A DNA stretch of 64,000 nucleotides. It comes from Streptomyces sp. H27-H5 (GTDB lineage Bacteria > Actinomycetota > Actinomycetes > Streptomycetales > Streptomycetaceae). Numbering within the stretch: position 1 is the stretch's first letter; every line of letters begins with the position of its first letter. The position numbers and the translations under genes are program-made. Under the pieces are notes generated by a model that did no database searches, was not told where the DNA came from, and saw only the letters and a program-made list of their open reading frames with translations. The stretch lies in the NCBI RefSeq assembly GCF_026627505.1, contig NZ_JAPNLK010000042.1, positions 1 to 64,000 of the forward strand. Direction: 5' to 3'. Positions 42,596 through 53,400 of the stretch are shown here, piece by piece.

Positions 42596-43519
42596 TCAGG
42601 AGCGCAGCGCGCCTCCCAGGCGCGATACGGCTCCACCAAGACCCCAGCGGTGGGCCAACGCGTCGACCATCTCCGGATCCGCCGCGGCCGCCGGGAGCGC
42701 GGGGTCGAAGGCGGGCAGCGGCACGTCCGAGGCGACCTGGACCACCTTCGGGGCGACCGCCAGATACGGCCGGGATTCATCCAGCCGCCGGCGCTGGGTG
42801 GGGGTGAGGCCCGACGTCGGGTCGTCGATCGCGGCGATGATCCCCGCGAGGTTCCCGTACGCGTCCAACAGCTTGGCCGCCGTCTTCTCCCCGATCCCCG
42901 GCACGCCCGGCAGGCCGTCGCTCGGGTCGCCGCGCAGCAGCGCCAGGTCCGCGTACCCGGGGCCGTCCACCCCGTACTTCTCGCGCAGCCAGGCCTCGTC
43001 CGTGACCTGGAGGGTGCCGACGCCCTTGAGCGGGTACAGCACGCGGCGCCGCTTGGCGTCGTCCACCAGCTGGTAGAGGTCCCGGTCGCCGGTGACGATG
43101 TCCACCGGGCCGGTCGCCCGCGCCGTCAAGGTGCCGATGACGTCGTCGGCCTCGTAGTCGGCGACCCCCACCCGGGCGATCCCGAACGCGTCCAGCGCCG
43201 CCTCGATGATCGGCACCTGCGGGGCGAGGGTGTCCGGGGTCTCCTCCACGTCCGGTCCGGTCTCGGTCTCCCGTGCCACCCGGTGGGCCTTGTAGGACGG
43301 AATCAGTTCCACCCGCCAGTGCGGTCGCCAATCGGCGTCCATGCAGGCCACCAGGTCGTCGGGGCGGTGGTCCTGGACCAGCCGGCCGATGAAGTCGAGC
43401 AGCCCGCGCACGGCGTTGACCGGGGTGCCGTCGGGGGCCTTCACGGAGTCCGGCACACCGAAGTAGGCGCGGTAGTAGAGGGAGGCGGTGTCCAGGAGCA
43501 TCAGGCGTCGTGTCGTCAC
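42596..43519 (-). CDS. Stand-alone 5'-3' exonuclease (PolA N-terminal/FEN type)
   Basis: A 307-residue homologue of the N-terminal nuclease domain of DNA polymerase I. It has metal-binding acidic clusters MLLDTASLYYRAYF, DYEADDVIGTLT and VTGDRDLYQLVDD, and the helix-hairpin-helix GDPSDGLPGVPGIGEKTAAKLL. It would trim flaps or RNA primers. It starts GTG-less as MTTRRLMLLD near the left end of the fold with no clear Shine-Dalgarno sequence. It lies upstream of the SIP gene on the same strand but is separated by the iron box. Confidence 0.93.
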   Translation of the reverse strand: MTTRRLMLLDTASLYYRAYFGVPDSVKAPDGTPVNAVRGLLDFIGRLVQDHRPDDLVACMDADWRPHWRVELIPSYKAHRVARETETGPDVEETPDTLAPQVPIIEAALDAFGIARVGVADYEADDVIGTLTARATGPVDIVTGDRDLYQLVDDAKRRRVLYPLKGVGTLQVTDEAWLREKYGVDGPGYADLALLRGDPSDGLPGVPGIGEKTAAKLLDAYGNLAGIIAAIDDPTSGLTPTQRRRLDESRPYLAVAPKVVQVASDVPLPAFDPALPAAAADPEMVDALAHRWGLGGAVSRLGGALRS

Positions 43520-43662
43520 GCTGACGATGATGCCGCAGCCGTCCGACGGCCCGCGGCCGAGGACGGGTCGAGCCGTGCACGCGAATCCGGGGGCGGTTGC
43601 TGCGTAAGGTGCTTACAGCACACCGATGTGCGTCCGACGGACAAGGGGAGGGCAGCCCCGCC

Positions 43663-44295
43663 ATGAACGACAAGGACGGCAAGGTCGACACGGACGGCAA
43701 GGACGAGAAGGACAAGGACAAGGACTCCAAGGACCAACCGCTCCGGGTGGGCGTGGCCGTGCGCAAGCGGCGCCGCGCGCTCCAGCTCACCCTCGCCGCG
43801 GTGTCGGGGCGCAGCGGCCTGTCGGTCCCCTTCCTCAGCCAGATAGAGAACGAGCGCGCCCGACCCAGCATGCGCTCCCTGGAACGGGTCGCCGACGCGC
43901 TGGAGACCACGGCCGTGGAACTGCTGGCCGCCTCCGACACCGCGCGCACGGTGGACCTCGTACGGGCCGGTGACGACTCCGCCCTCACCCCGATCCAGGG
44001 CGTCCGTCCGCTCGTGCGCGGGCACCACCAACTGCACGCGCTGGAGTTCACCGGGGACCAGGACGCGGGCCGGGAGTACCAGCACCGCAACGACGAACTG
44101 ATGTACGTGGTCGCGGGCGCCTGCCAGGTGGAGGCCGAGGGGCGGGCGTACCGGCTGGAGAGCGGCGACGCGCTGTTCCTGTCCGGCGGGGTGCGCCACC
44201 GCTGGCGGGCCGTCACCGAGGACACCCGGATCCTGGTCGTGGCGGTGGGCGAGCACATCCACGCCACCTCCGAGCCGCCGTCCCCGGGGCGCTGA
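43663..44295 (+). CDS. XRE-family regulator with C-terminal cupin
   Basis: A 210-residue regulator. The first 25 residues are a highly charged Asp/Lys tail (DKDGKVDTDGKDEKDKDKD). An HTH follows (RKRRRALQLTLAAVSGRSGLSVPFLSQIENERARPSMRSLERVADAL), then a cupin ligand domain (YQHRNDELMYVVAGACQVEAEGRAYRLESGDALFLSGGVRHRW). ATG 43663. It is only 5 bp upstream of the metal-receptor gene, so they form an operon. The ligand is unknown. Confidence 0.88.
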   Translation: MNDKDGKVDTDGKDEKDKDKDSKDQPLRVGVAVRKRRRALQLTLAAVSGRSGLSVPFLSQIENERARPSMRSLERVADALETTAVELLAASDTARTVDLVRAGDDSALTPIQGVRPLVRGHHQLHALEFTGDQDAGREYQHRNDELMYVVAGACQVEAEGRAYRLESGDALFLSGGVRHRWRAVTEDTRILVVAVGEHIHATSEPPSPGR

Positions 44296-44300
44296 AGCCG

Positions 44301-45044
44301 GTGGGCGTGTCCCGCGGGATCTCGCGTGTCGTCTCGCTCGTGCCCTCGCTGACCGAGGCCGTGGCCGTGAGCGCGCCCGGACGCCTGGTGGGGGTCACGG
44401 ACTGGTGCACGCACCCCGACGACCTCGACGAGGCGGGCGTGGTGCGGATCGGGGGAACCAAGAACCCCGACGTGGCCAGGATCGTCGCGCTGCGCCCGGA
44501 CCTGGTGATCGCCAACGAGGAGGAGAACCGGGCGCCGGACCTGGCCGCGCTGCGGGCCGCGGGGGTGCCCGTGGCCGTCACCGAGATCCGCGACCTCCCG
44601 CAGGCGCTGCGCGAACTGGACCGGCTGCTGGTCGGGACGCTGGGCCTGGCCCGGCCGCGGTGGTTGACGGACGCGGAGGCCGCGTGGGCGAGGGTGGAGC
44701 CCGTGGGGCGCTGGACGGCCTTCGTGCCGGTGTGGCGCAAGCCCTGGATGGTGCTGGGGCGGGACACCTTCGCCGGGGACCTGCTGGCCCGGCTCGGGGT
44801 GCGCAACGCGTACGCGGGACACGCGGACCGGTACCCGCGGGTGCCGGTCGAGGACCTGGCCGGGGCCGGCTGCGATCTGGTGGTGCTGCCCGACGAGCCG
44901 TACCGCTTCACCGCGTCCGACGGGCCCGAGGCTTTCCCCGCTCTGCCCGCCGCACTGGTCAGCGGACGGCACCTGACCTGGTACGGGCCCTCCCTGGCCG
45001 AGGCGCCGGACGTACTGGCGCGGGCCCTGCGCGCCGCGCGCTGA
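44301..45044 (+). CDS. Helical-backbone metal receptor (BtuF/FhuD-like) without signal peptide
   Basis: A 247-residue protein of the TroA/BtuF solute-binding fold: RVVSLVPSLTEAVAVSAPGRLVGVTDWCTHP, GGTKNPDVARIVALRPDLVIANEEENR and VEDLAGAGCDLVVLPDEPYRF. Unlike true transport receptors it has no signal peptide or lipobox, so it is probably cytosolic. The GTG start is 5 bp after the cupin regulator. A role as metal or corrinoid sensor or chaperone is possible, but only the fold is supported. Confidence 0.8.
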   Translation: MGVSRGISRVVSLVPSLTEAVAVSAPGRLVGVTDWCTHPDDLDEAGVVRIGGTKNPDVARIVALRPDLVIANEEENRAPDLAALRAAGVPVAVTEIRDLPQALRELDRLLVGTLGLARPRWLTDAEAAWARVEPVGRWTAFVPVWRKPWMVLGRDTFAGDLLARLGVRNAYAGHADRYPRVPVEDLAGAGCDLVVLPDEPYRFTASDGPEAFPALPAALVSGRHLTWYGPSLAEAPDVLARALRAAR

Positions 45045-45059
45045 CCGGCCGGGCCGGGC

Positions 45060-46184
<1,125 letters not shown>

Positions 46185-46232
46185 GGGTCCAGCGTCGTGC
46201 CGGGCGGGACCGACCGGCAGAGGTCGCTGTCC

Positions 46233-46248
46233 TATGAGGCCATAAACT
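46233..46248. promoter_or_regulatory. Dyad and -10 box in the TDT/LysR intergenic region
   Basis: TATG-AGGC-CATA (46233-46244) overlaps TAAACT (46243-46248), which lies 6 bp before the lysR-type ATG. This gives a probable leaderless mRNA and an autoregulatory site typical of LysR proteins. Confidence 0.4.
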
Positions 46249-46254
46249 GACCTT

Positions 46255-47172
46255 ATGGGTAATGACGAGTGGGTTCCGCTGGCGCACCGCGTACCGGACC
46301 TGGGCGCGCTGGAACTGCTGCTCGCGGTCGCCCGCGTCGGCAGCCTGAGCGCGGCCGCCCGGCGGCTGGGCATCACCCAACCCGCCGCCAGCAGCCGCAT
46401 CCGGGCCATGGAGACCCGCCTGGGCGTGGCACTCGTCGACCGGTCCCCGCGCGGGTCCACGCTCACCGCCGAAGGCGCGCTGGTCACCGACTGGGCGCGG
46501 CGGGTCGTCGAGGCGGCCGAGGCCTTCGACGCGGGCGCGCAGGCGCTGCGCGGGCGGCGGGACTCGCGCCTGCGGGTGGCGGCCAGCATGACCATCGCGG
46601 AGTACCTGCTCCCCGGTTGGCTCATCGCACTGCGTGGGCAGCGCCCCGGGACGGCGGTGTCGCTGCACGCCGGCAACTCGGCCGACGTCGCGGAACGGGT
46701 CCTCGCGCACGAGGCCGACCTGGGGTTCGTCGAAGGGCTGTCCGTACCGGACGGACTGGACTCCGCCGTCATCGCGCAGGACCGGCTGGTGGTCGCGGTG
46801 GCACCGCGACACCCCTGGGCACGGCGCACCAGGCCGGTGCCGGCGCAGGAACTGGCGGCGACCCCGCTGATCCTGCGGGAGCGGGGCTCCGGGACGCGGC
46901 AGGTGCTGGACGCCGCGCTGGCCGGATGCGGGGGGCTGGCCGCGCCCCTGCTGGAACTGGCGTCCACGACCGCCGTGAAGGCGGCGGCGCTCAGCGGGGC
47001 CGGGCCGTGCGTGCTGTCCGAGCTGGCGGTGGGGGACGAGCTGGGGGCGCGGCGGCTGGTGGAGGTGCCGGTCGCCGGGGCGGCGCTGGACCGGGCGCTG
47101 CGGGCCGTGTGGCCGACGGGGGCGCGGCCGGCGGGGCCCGCGCGGGATCTGCTGTCGCTGACCCGGGCCTGA
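46255..47172 (+). CDS. LysR-family transcriptional regulator
   Basis: A 305-residue regulator. The N-terminal HTH is LGALELLLAVARVGSLSAAARRLGITQPAASSRIRAMETRLGVALVDRSPRG (about residues 16-67), followed by a substrate-binding domain (RLRVAASMTIAEYLLPGWLIALR). It is divergent from the TDT transporter across 70 bp, the classical arrangement for a LysR regulator and its target. No Shine-Dalgarno sequence is seen. Convergent with the amidotransferase gene; a hairpin separates them. Confidence 0.9.
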   Translation: MGNDEWVPLAHRVPDLGALELLLAVARVGSLSAAARRLGITQPAASSRIRAMETRLGVALVDRSPRGSTLTAEGALVTDWARRVVEAAEAFDAGAQALRGRRDSRLRVAASMTIAEYLLPGWLIALRGQRPGTAVSLHAGNSADVAERVLAHEADLGFVEGLSVPDGLDSAVIAQDRLVVAVAPRHPWARRTRPVPAQELAATPLILRERGSGTRQVLDAALAGCGGLAAPLLELASTTAVKAAALSGAGPCVLSELAVGDELGARRLVEVPVAGAALDRALRAVWPTGARPAGPARDLLSLTRA

Positions 47173-47191
47173 CCCCTGGCCGGGGGTGCGG

Positions 47192-47229
47192 GGGCCCTGG
47201 CCGGGGGGTGCCCTCCCCGGCCAGGGCCC
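47192..47229. terminator. Bidirectional hairpin after the LysR gene
   Basis: A perfect 15-bp stem (47192-47206 with 47215-47229) closes an 8-base loop. It lies between the convergent LysR and amidotransferase genes. Confidence 0.75.
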
Positions 47230-47286
47230 GGCCCCCGGGGTGCGACCCCCGGACGCGGTGCCGGGGGTGCCCTCGGCGCGGCGCCG

Positions 47287-47339
47287 TTGCGGGGGCTCCG
47301 CCCCCGGACCCCCGCGCCTCAAACGCCGGCGGGGCTGGA
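47287..47339. repeat. Dispersed GC-rich palindromic repeat (third copy)
   Basis: The same unit as at 41569-41620: GGGGGCTCCGCCCCC-GGACC then CCCGCGCCTCAAACGCCGG and GGGGCTGGA. It lies between the hairpin at 47192-47229 and the amidotransferase stop. Confidence 0.8.
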
Positions 47340-47370
47340 GATGGGCCGGTGTCGGTGGAGGGATCGGGCC

Positions 47371-48087
47371 TCAGACGTGGGCCAGGGGGGCGGGTGCGGG
47401 GTGGGTGGCCGCCGCCGTGATCAGGGCGGCCATGACCCGGGTGTCCTTGTCGCGTTCCGGGTGCCACTGGACGCCCAGGACCCAGCGGTCGGGGTCGGGG
47501 AGTTCGATGGCCTCCACCGTGCCGTCCAGGGCGTGGGCCGAGACGATCAGGCCCCGACCCAGGCGGTCCACGGCCTGGTGGTGGTAGGTCGGCACGTCCG
47601 CCTCCTCCGGCACCAGCTCCGCGTACCGGGTGCCCGCGACCGGGCGGACCGGGTGCGAGGAGATGGCGCCCGGGGTGTGGACGTGGCCGTCGAGGTGCTG
47701 GATCAGGCTGCCGCCCAGGGCCACGTTGAGCGCCTGCATGCCCCGGCAGATGCCCAGCAGCGGGAGGTCCGCGGCCAGGGCGGCCCTGATGAGGGCCAGT
47801 TCCCACGCGTCGCGGACCGTGGCGGGTGCGCCCGTACGGGGGTCGCGCGGGGCGCCGTAGTGGACGGGGTCGACGTCCGGGCCGCCCGCGACCACCAGGC
47901 CGTCCACCCGGCTCAGCACCTCCGCGGCGCGTCCCGGTTCGTCCGGCGGCAGCAGGACCGCGGCGCCGCCCGCCGCCTGGACGAGTTCGTAGTACCCGGA
48001 GGGGACGAGGGCGGTCGGGAGGTCCCACACGTTGTAGCGGGTGGATTCCTCGACGTAGGTGGTGATGCCGATGAGCGGCCTGGGCAC
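47371..48087 (-). CDS. Gamma-glutamyl hydrolase of the class I amidotransferase type (PuuD-like)
   Basis: A 238-residue hydrolase. The nucleophile elbow is GICRGMQALNVALGG (Cys about 114) and the His-Glu pair is in VLGVQWHPERD. The N-terminus MPRPLIGITTYVE and the substrate loop YHHQAV fit PuuD, which cleaves gamma-glutamyl-GABA in putrescine breakdown. Its cluster holds a glutamate-amine ligase and an aldehyde dehydrogenase. It therefore probably removes the gamma-glutamyl group from an oxidised amine product. It is 73 bp downstream of the permease on the same strand. Confidence 0.88.
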   Translation of the reverse strand: MPRPLIGITTYVEESTRYNVWDLPTALVPSGYYELVQAAGGAAVLLPPDEPGRAAEVLSRVDGLVVAGGPDVDPVHYGAPRDPRTGAPATVRDAWELALIRAALAADLPLLGICRGMQALNVALGGSLIQHLDGHVHTPGAISSHPVRPVAGTRYAELVPEEADVPTYHHQAVDRLGRGLIVSAHALDGTVEAIELPDPDRWVLGVQWHPERDKDTRVMAALITAAATHPAPAPLAHV

Positions 48088-48160
48088 GGGTGCTACCTCC
48101 AGGGTGGTTCCGGGGTGTTCCGACGGACCCGTACCGGCGAACCGGTACGGGCCCAGGATT

Positions 48161-49630
<1,470 letters not shown>

Positions 49631-49646
49631 GTGCGCTCCTGCCTAG

Positions 49647-49667
49647 GGCAATGGTTGTGAGGCGTAC
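49647..49667. promoter_or_regulatory. Candidate GntR operator upstream of the permease
   Basis: GCAATGGTT-N-T-N6-TACC, with the same spacing as the site at 50539-50559. Its inner part is a GGT-N10-ACC dyad. It lies 17 bp before the permease start. Confidence 0.55.
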
Positions 49668-49696
49668 CTTTGCGTCATGGGAGTGGAGCGCGCAAG

Positions 49697-49717
49697 ACCC
49701 CTGCGTTAAACAGGGGT
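49697..49717. repeat. Inverted repeat downstream of the fadR-type gene
   Basis: ACCCCTG and CAGGGGT arms of 7 bp around CGTTAAA, in the 140-bp gap between the GntR stop and the permease start. It could end the GntR transcript or be a second regulator site for the permease. Confidence 0.4.
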
Positions 49718-49770
49718 TACGAAACGCTCTCGGTCCGAAACCTGGCCGAACCCGCCGTAAAGCGGTGCTT

Positions 49771-50517
49771 TCAGGCCAGAAATCCCCGCAGGAGTGCCGC
49801 CGTCCCACAGCAGTGTTCGCGCATCGTCTCCCGCGCCGCGTCCGCGTTCCCCTCCAGGACCGCCTCCACCAGCGTCGAGTGCTGCTGCTGCGAGTGCTCC
49901 AGGTTGCGCACCAGTAGCGGAATGCAGTCCAGCAGCTCGTTCACGGTGGCGCGGACGGCCGCGTACTGCGCCGTCAGCGTGGCCGATCCGGCGAGTTCGC
50001 ACAGGGTGAGGTGGAACAGGGTGTCCTGGCGGCGGTAGTCCGCGAGCGGGGCGTCGTGGGTGGCGGTCAGCGCGCCGAGCAGTCGCTCGGTCCCCTCCTC
50101 GGTCAGCCCCTGCGAGGCGCACAGCCCGGCCGCGCCCACCTCCAACACCTCGCGGAAGCGCAGCGCGTCCTCGATGTCCACACCCGCCACCCGCCGCCGC
50201 AGCTCCTGCTCGGCGCCGCCGGCGGGGGTGTCGGGGCGGTGCAGCACGAACGTTCCGCCGTACCGGCCGCGGCGGGCCTCCACCAGGCCCTGGTCCTGGA
50301 GCACCTTCAGCACCTCCCGCAGGGTCACCCGGCTGATCCCCATCCGCTCGGCCAGCTCGCGCTCGGCCGGAAGCCGCTCCCCGCCCGGCACCAGACCCAG
50401 CCGGACGACCTGGAGGATCTGCTCCAGCGCCTCCTCGAAACCGTTGCCCGCCCGCACCTGTCTCAGCACGGGATTCAGCCGTGCGATCGCGTCGCCTTCA
50501 CTCGCCGTGTCGGTCAT
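49771..50517 (-). CDS. FadR-subfamily GntR regulator of the amine cluster
   Basis: A 248-residue regulator. The winged helix is ILQVVRLGLVPGGERLPAERELAERMGISRVTLREVLKVLQDQGLVEARRGRYGG, followed by an all-helical FCD effector domain (DIEDALRFREVLEVGAAGL ... QDTLFHLTLCELAGSATL) with His ligands for a metal. ATG 50517 has GAGGAG. It is divergent from the glutamine synthetase-like gene across 77 bp and upstream of the permease. Two copies of a shared dyad lie at the two outward promoters, which makes it their likely regulator. Confidence 0.9.
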   Translation of the reverse strand: MTDTASEGDAIARLNPVLRQVRAGNGFEEALEQILQVVRLGLVPGGERLPAERELAERMGISRVTLREVLKVLQDQGLVEARRGRYGGTFVLHRPDTPAGGAEQELRRRVAGVDIEDALRFREVLEVGAAGLCASQGLTEEGTERLLGALTATHDAPLADYRRQDTLFHLTLCELAGSATLTAQYAAVRATVNELLDCIPLLVRNLEHSQQQHSTLVEAVLEGNADAARETMREHCCGTAALLRGFLA

Positions 50518-50538
50518 CTCGGCTCCTCCCCTTCCCAA

Positions 50539-50559
50539 GCAATGGTTCTATTCAATACC
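50539..50559. promoter_or_regulatory. Candidate GntR operator upstream of the glnA4-like operon
   Basis: The second copy of GCAATGGTT-N-T-N6-TACC in the divergent gntR/glnA4 region, 35 bp before the ligase GTG. With the 49647-49667 copy it defines a probable two-promoter regulon. Confidence 0.55.
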
Positions 50560-50594
50560 TTAGGCGCACTCGGCTCACCGAAGGAGAGATTCCA

Positions 50595-51965
50595 GTGGTA
50601 GACCGCAAGCCGCCGCTCGCGATCGAGGAGCTCCGCTCCCTCGTCGCCAGCGGTGAGATCGACACAGTCGTCCTGGCCTTCCCCGACATGCAGGGACGCC
50701 TCCAGGGCAAGCGGTTCGCCGCACAGTTCTTCCTCGACGAGGTACTCGCCCACGGCACCGAGGGCTGCAACTACCTGCTCGCCGTCGACACCGACATGAA
50801 CACCGTCGACGGATACGAGATGTCCTCCTGGGACCGCGGCTACGGCGACTTCGCCATGCACCCCGATCCGGCCACCCTGCGCCGCCTCCCCTGGAACCCC
50901 GGCAGCGTCTTCCTCCTCGCCGACCTGGCCTGGAACGACGGCTCGCCGGTGGTCGCCGCCCCGCGCCAGATCCTGCGCCGCCAACTGGAGCGCCTCGCCG
51001 ACCTCGGGTACACCGCCATGGTCGGCACCGAACTGGAATTCATGGTCTTCCAGGACACCTACGAACAGGCCTGGAACGCCAACTACCGTGACCTGACACC
51101 GGCCAACCAGTACAACATCGACTACTCCGTCCTCGGCACGGGCCGCGTCGAGCCCCTGTTGCGCCGCATCCGCAACGAGATGCAGGCCGCCGGCCTCGTC
51201 GTCGAGTCCGCCAAGGGCGAGTGCAATCTCGGGCAGCACGAGATCGTGTTCCGCTACGACGAGGCGCTCACCACCTGCGACCAGCACTCCGTCTACAAGA
51301 CGGGAGCCAAGGAGATCGCGGCCCAGGAAGGCGTCTCGCTCACCTTCATGGCCAAGTACGACGAGCGCGAGGGCAACTCCTGTCACATCCACCTCTCGCT
51401 GGGTGACGCCGACGGACACAACGCGATGGCCGGCGGACCCGACGACCCCGACGGCATGTCGCCGGTGATGCGTCACTTCCTGGCCGGCCAACTGGCCGCG
51501 CTGCGGGACTTCTCCCTTCTCTACGCCCCGAACATCAACTCGTACAAGCGTTTCCGCCCCGGATCCTTCGCACCGACCGCCGTCGCCTGGGGCGTGGACA
51601 ACCGGACCTGCGCCCTCCGCGTGGTCGGCCACGGCCGCTCCATGCGCTTCGAGAACCGCCTGCCGGGCGGCGACGTCAACCCGTACCTCGCCGTCTCCGG
51701 TCTCGTCGCCGCGGGCCTGTACGGCATCGAACACGGCCTGGAACTGCCCGAGGCCTGCGCCGGCAACGCGTACACCGCCGACTACGCCCACGTCCCCACC
51801 TCCCTGCGCGAGGCCGCGGAACTCTGGGAGAACAGCGAGATCGCCAAGGCCGCGTTCGGCCCCGAAGTGGTCGCCCACTACCGCAACATGGCCCGCGTGG
51901 AACTCGACGCCTACGACTCCGCGGTGACCGACTGGGAACTGCGCCGCTCCTTCGAACGCCTCTGA
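50595..51965 (+). CDS. glnA4: Glutamine synthetase-like gamma-glutamylamide ligase (GlnA4 type)
   Basis: A 456-residue class I GS-fold enzyme. Active-site blocks are GTELEFMVFQDTYEQAW (metal Glu), ECNLGQHEIVF, NSCHIHLSL (His), SYKRFRPGSFAPTAVAWGVDNRTCALRV (substrate and nucleotide loop) and RFENRLPGGDVNPYLAVSG. The Tyr adenylylation loop of GlnA is lacking. GTG 50595 follows AAGGAGAG. It heads an operon with aldehyde dehydrogenase and SDR genes. In S. coelicolor the homologous GlnA4 gamma-glutamylates ethanolamine, and this neighbourhood fits. A related amine such as a polyamine cannot be excluded. Confidence 0.85.
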   Translation: MVDRKPPLAIEELRSLVASGEIDTVVLAFPDMQGRLQGKRFAAQFFLDEVLAHGTEGCNYLLAVDTDMNTVDGYEMSSWDRGYGDFAMHPDPATLRRLPWNPGSVFLLADLAWNDGSPVVAAPRQILRRQLERLADLGYTAMVGTELEFMVFQDTYEQAWNANYRDLTPANQYNIDYSVLGTGRVEPLLRRIRNEMQAAGLVVESAKGECNLGQHEIVFRYDEALTTCDQHSVYKTGAKEIAAQEGVSLTFMAKYDEREGNSCHIHLSLGDADGHNAMAGGPDDPDGMSPVMRHFLAGQLAALRDFSLLYAPNINSYKRFRPGSFAPTAVAWGVDNRTCALRVVGHGRSMRFENRLPGGDVNPYLAVSGLVAAGLYGIEHGLELPEACAGNAYTADYAHVPTSLREAAELWENSEIAKAAFGPEVVAHYRNMARVELDAYDSAVTDWELRRSFERL

Positions 51966-52013
51966 CCGCTCCCACCCCGCACCCACCGCACCCGAACGTC
52001 TGAGAGGCACCAC

Positions 52014-53393
52014 GTGTCCGATGAGCTGGCCCCCCTCGATCTGAGAGTGCTGAACCCGGCCACCGAGGAGATCGTCGCCACCGTCCCGACCGCCACACAG
52101 GACGACGTCGACGCCGCCGTCACCAGGGCCGCCGCGGCCCAACGGGCCTGGGCGGCGGCCTCACCCGCCGACCGCGCCCGACTGCTGCGCCGCTTCGCCG
52201 CGGTGGTCGACGGACACGTCGAGGAACTCGCCGCCCTGGAGGTCCGGGAAGCCGGACACACCATCGGCAACGCCCGCTGGGAAGCCGGGAACGTACGCGA
52301 CCTGCTCGACTTCGCCGCCGGGGGAGTGGAGCGACTCTCCGGCCGGCAGATCCCGGTCGCGGGCGGCATCGACGTCACCTTCCTCGAACCCCTCGGCGTC
52401 ATCGGCGTGATCGCCCCCTGGAACTTCCCCATGCCGATCGCCGCCTGGGGCGTGGCGCCCGCCCTCGCCGCCGGCAACGCCGTCATCCTCAAGCCCGCCG
52501 AGACCACCCCCCTCACCGCCCTGCGCCTCGCCGAACTCGCCCTCCAGGCCGGGATCCCCGAGCACCTCTTCCAGGTGCTCCCCGGCCGGGGAGCGGTCAC
52601 CGGCGACGCACTGGTCGAACACCCCGGGGTCGCGAAGATCGTCTTCACCGGTTCCACCCCCGTCGGCAAGCGGATCATGGCCAAGTGCGCCGACCGGGTG
52701 AAACGGCTCACCCTCGAACTCGGCGGGAAGAGCCCCAACATCGTCTTCGCCGACGCCGACCTGGAGGCCGCCGCAGCGGCGGCCCCGATGTCCTTCCTCG
52801 ACAACACCGGCCAGGACTGCTGCGCCCGCACCCGGATCCTCGTACAGCGCTCCGTGTACGACCGGTTCCTCGAACTCGTCACCCCGGGCATCGAAGGCGT
52901 GGTCGTCGGCGACCCGTCCGACGAGAAGACCCAGATGGGCCCGCTGATCTCACAGGTGCAACGGGAGCGCGTACGGTCCTACGTCACCGACGACCTCACC
53001 GCGATCCGCGGCACCGCCCCCGACGGCCCCGGCTTCTGGTACCCCCCGACCCTCGTCCTCGACGTCGACCCCGCCGCCCCCGTCGCCGCCGAGGAGGTCT
53101 TCGGCCCGGTCGCCGTCGTCCTGCCCTTCGACGACGAGGAGGACGCCGTGCGCCTGGCCAACGCCACCGCGTACGGGCTCTCCGGCTCTCTGTGGACCCG
53201 CGACATCGGCCGCGCCCTGCGCGTCTCGCGCGCCGTCGCCGCGGGCAACCTGTCCGTCAACTCCCACAGCAGCGTCCGCTACTCGACGCCCTTCGGCGGC
53301 TACAAGCAATCCGGCCTCGGCCGGGAGCTCGGACCCGACGCCCTCACCGCTTTCACCGAGACCAAGAACGTCTTCATCAGCACGGAGGCCTGA
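52014..53393 (+). CDS. NAD(P)-dependent aldehyde dehydrogenase
   Basis: A 459-residue ALDH. The cofactor motif is FTGSTPVGKRI, the general-base Glu is in LTLELGGKSPNIVF, the nucleophile Cys is in NTGQDCCARTR, and the late motif is EEVFGPVAVVLPF. The oxyanion Asn is in PWNFPMP. GTG 52014 lies 48 bp after the ligase gene. In the cluster it would oxidise the aldehyde formed from the gamma-glutamylated amine to an acid, before the PuuD-like hydrolase releases the product. Confidence 0.94.
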   Translation: MSDELAPLDLRVLNPATEEIVATVPTATQDDVDAAVTRAAAAQRAWAAASPADRARLLRRFAAVVDGHVEELAALEVREAGHTIGNARWEAGNVRDLLDFAAGGVERLSGRQIPVAGGIDVTFLEPLGVIGVIAPWNFPMPIAAWGVAPALAAGNAVILKPAETTPLTALRLAELALQAGIPEHLFQVLPGRGAVTGDALVEHPGVAKIVFTGSTPVGKRIMAKCADRVKRLTLELGGKSPNIVFADADLEAAAAAAPMSFLDNTGQDCCARTRILVQRSVYDRFLELVTPGIEGVVVGDPSDEKTQMGPLISQVQRERVRSYVTDDLTAIRGTAPDGPGFWYPPTLVLDVDPAAPVAAEEVFGPVAVVLPFDDEEDAVRLANATAYGLSGSLWTRDIGRALRVSRAVAAGNLSVNSHSSVRYSTPFGGYKQSGLGRELGPDALTAFTETKNVFISTEA

Positions 53394-53400
53394 ACCCACC

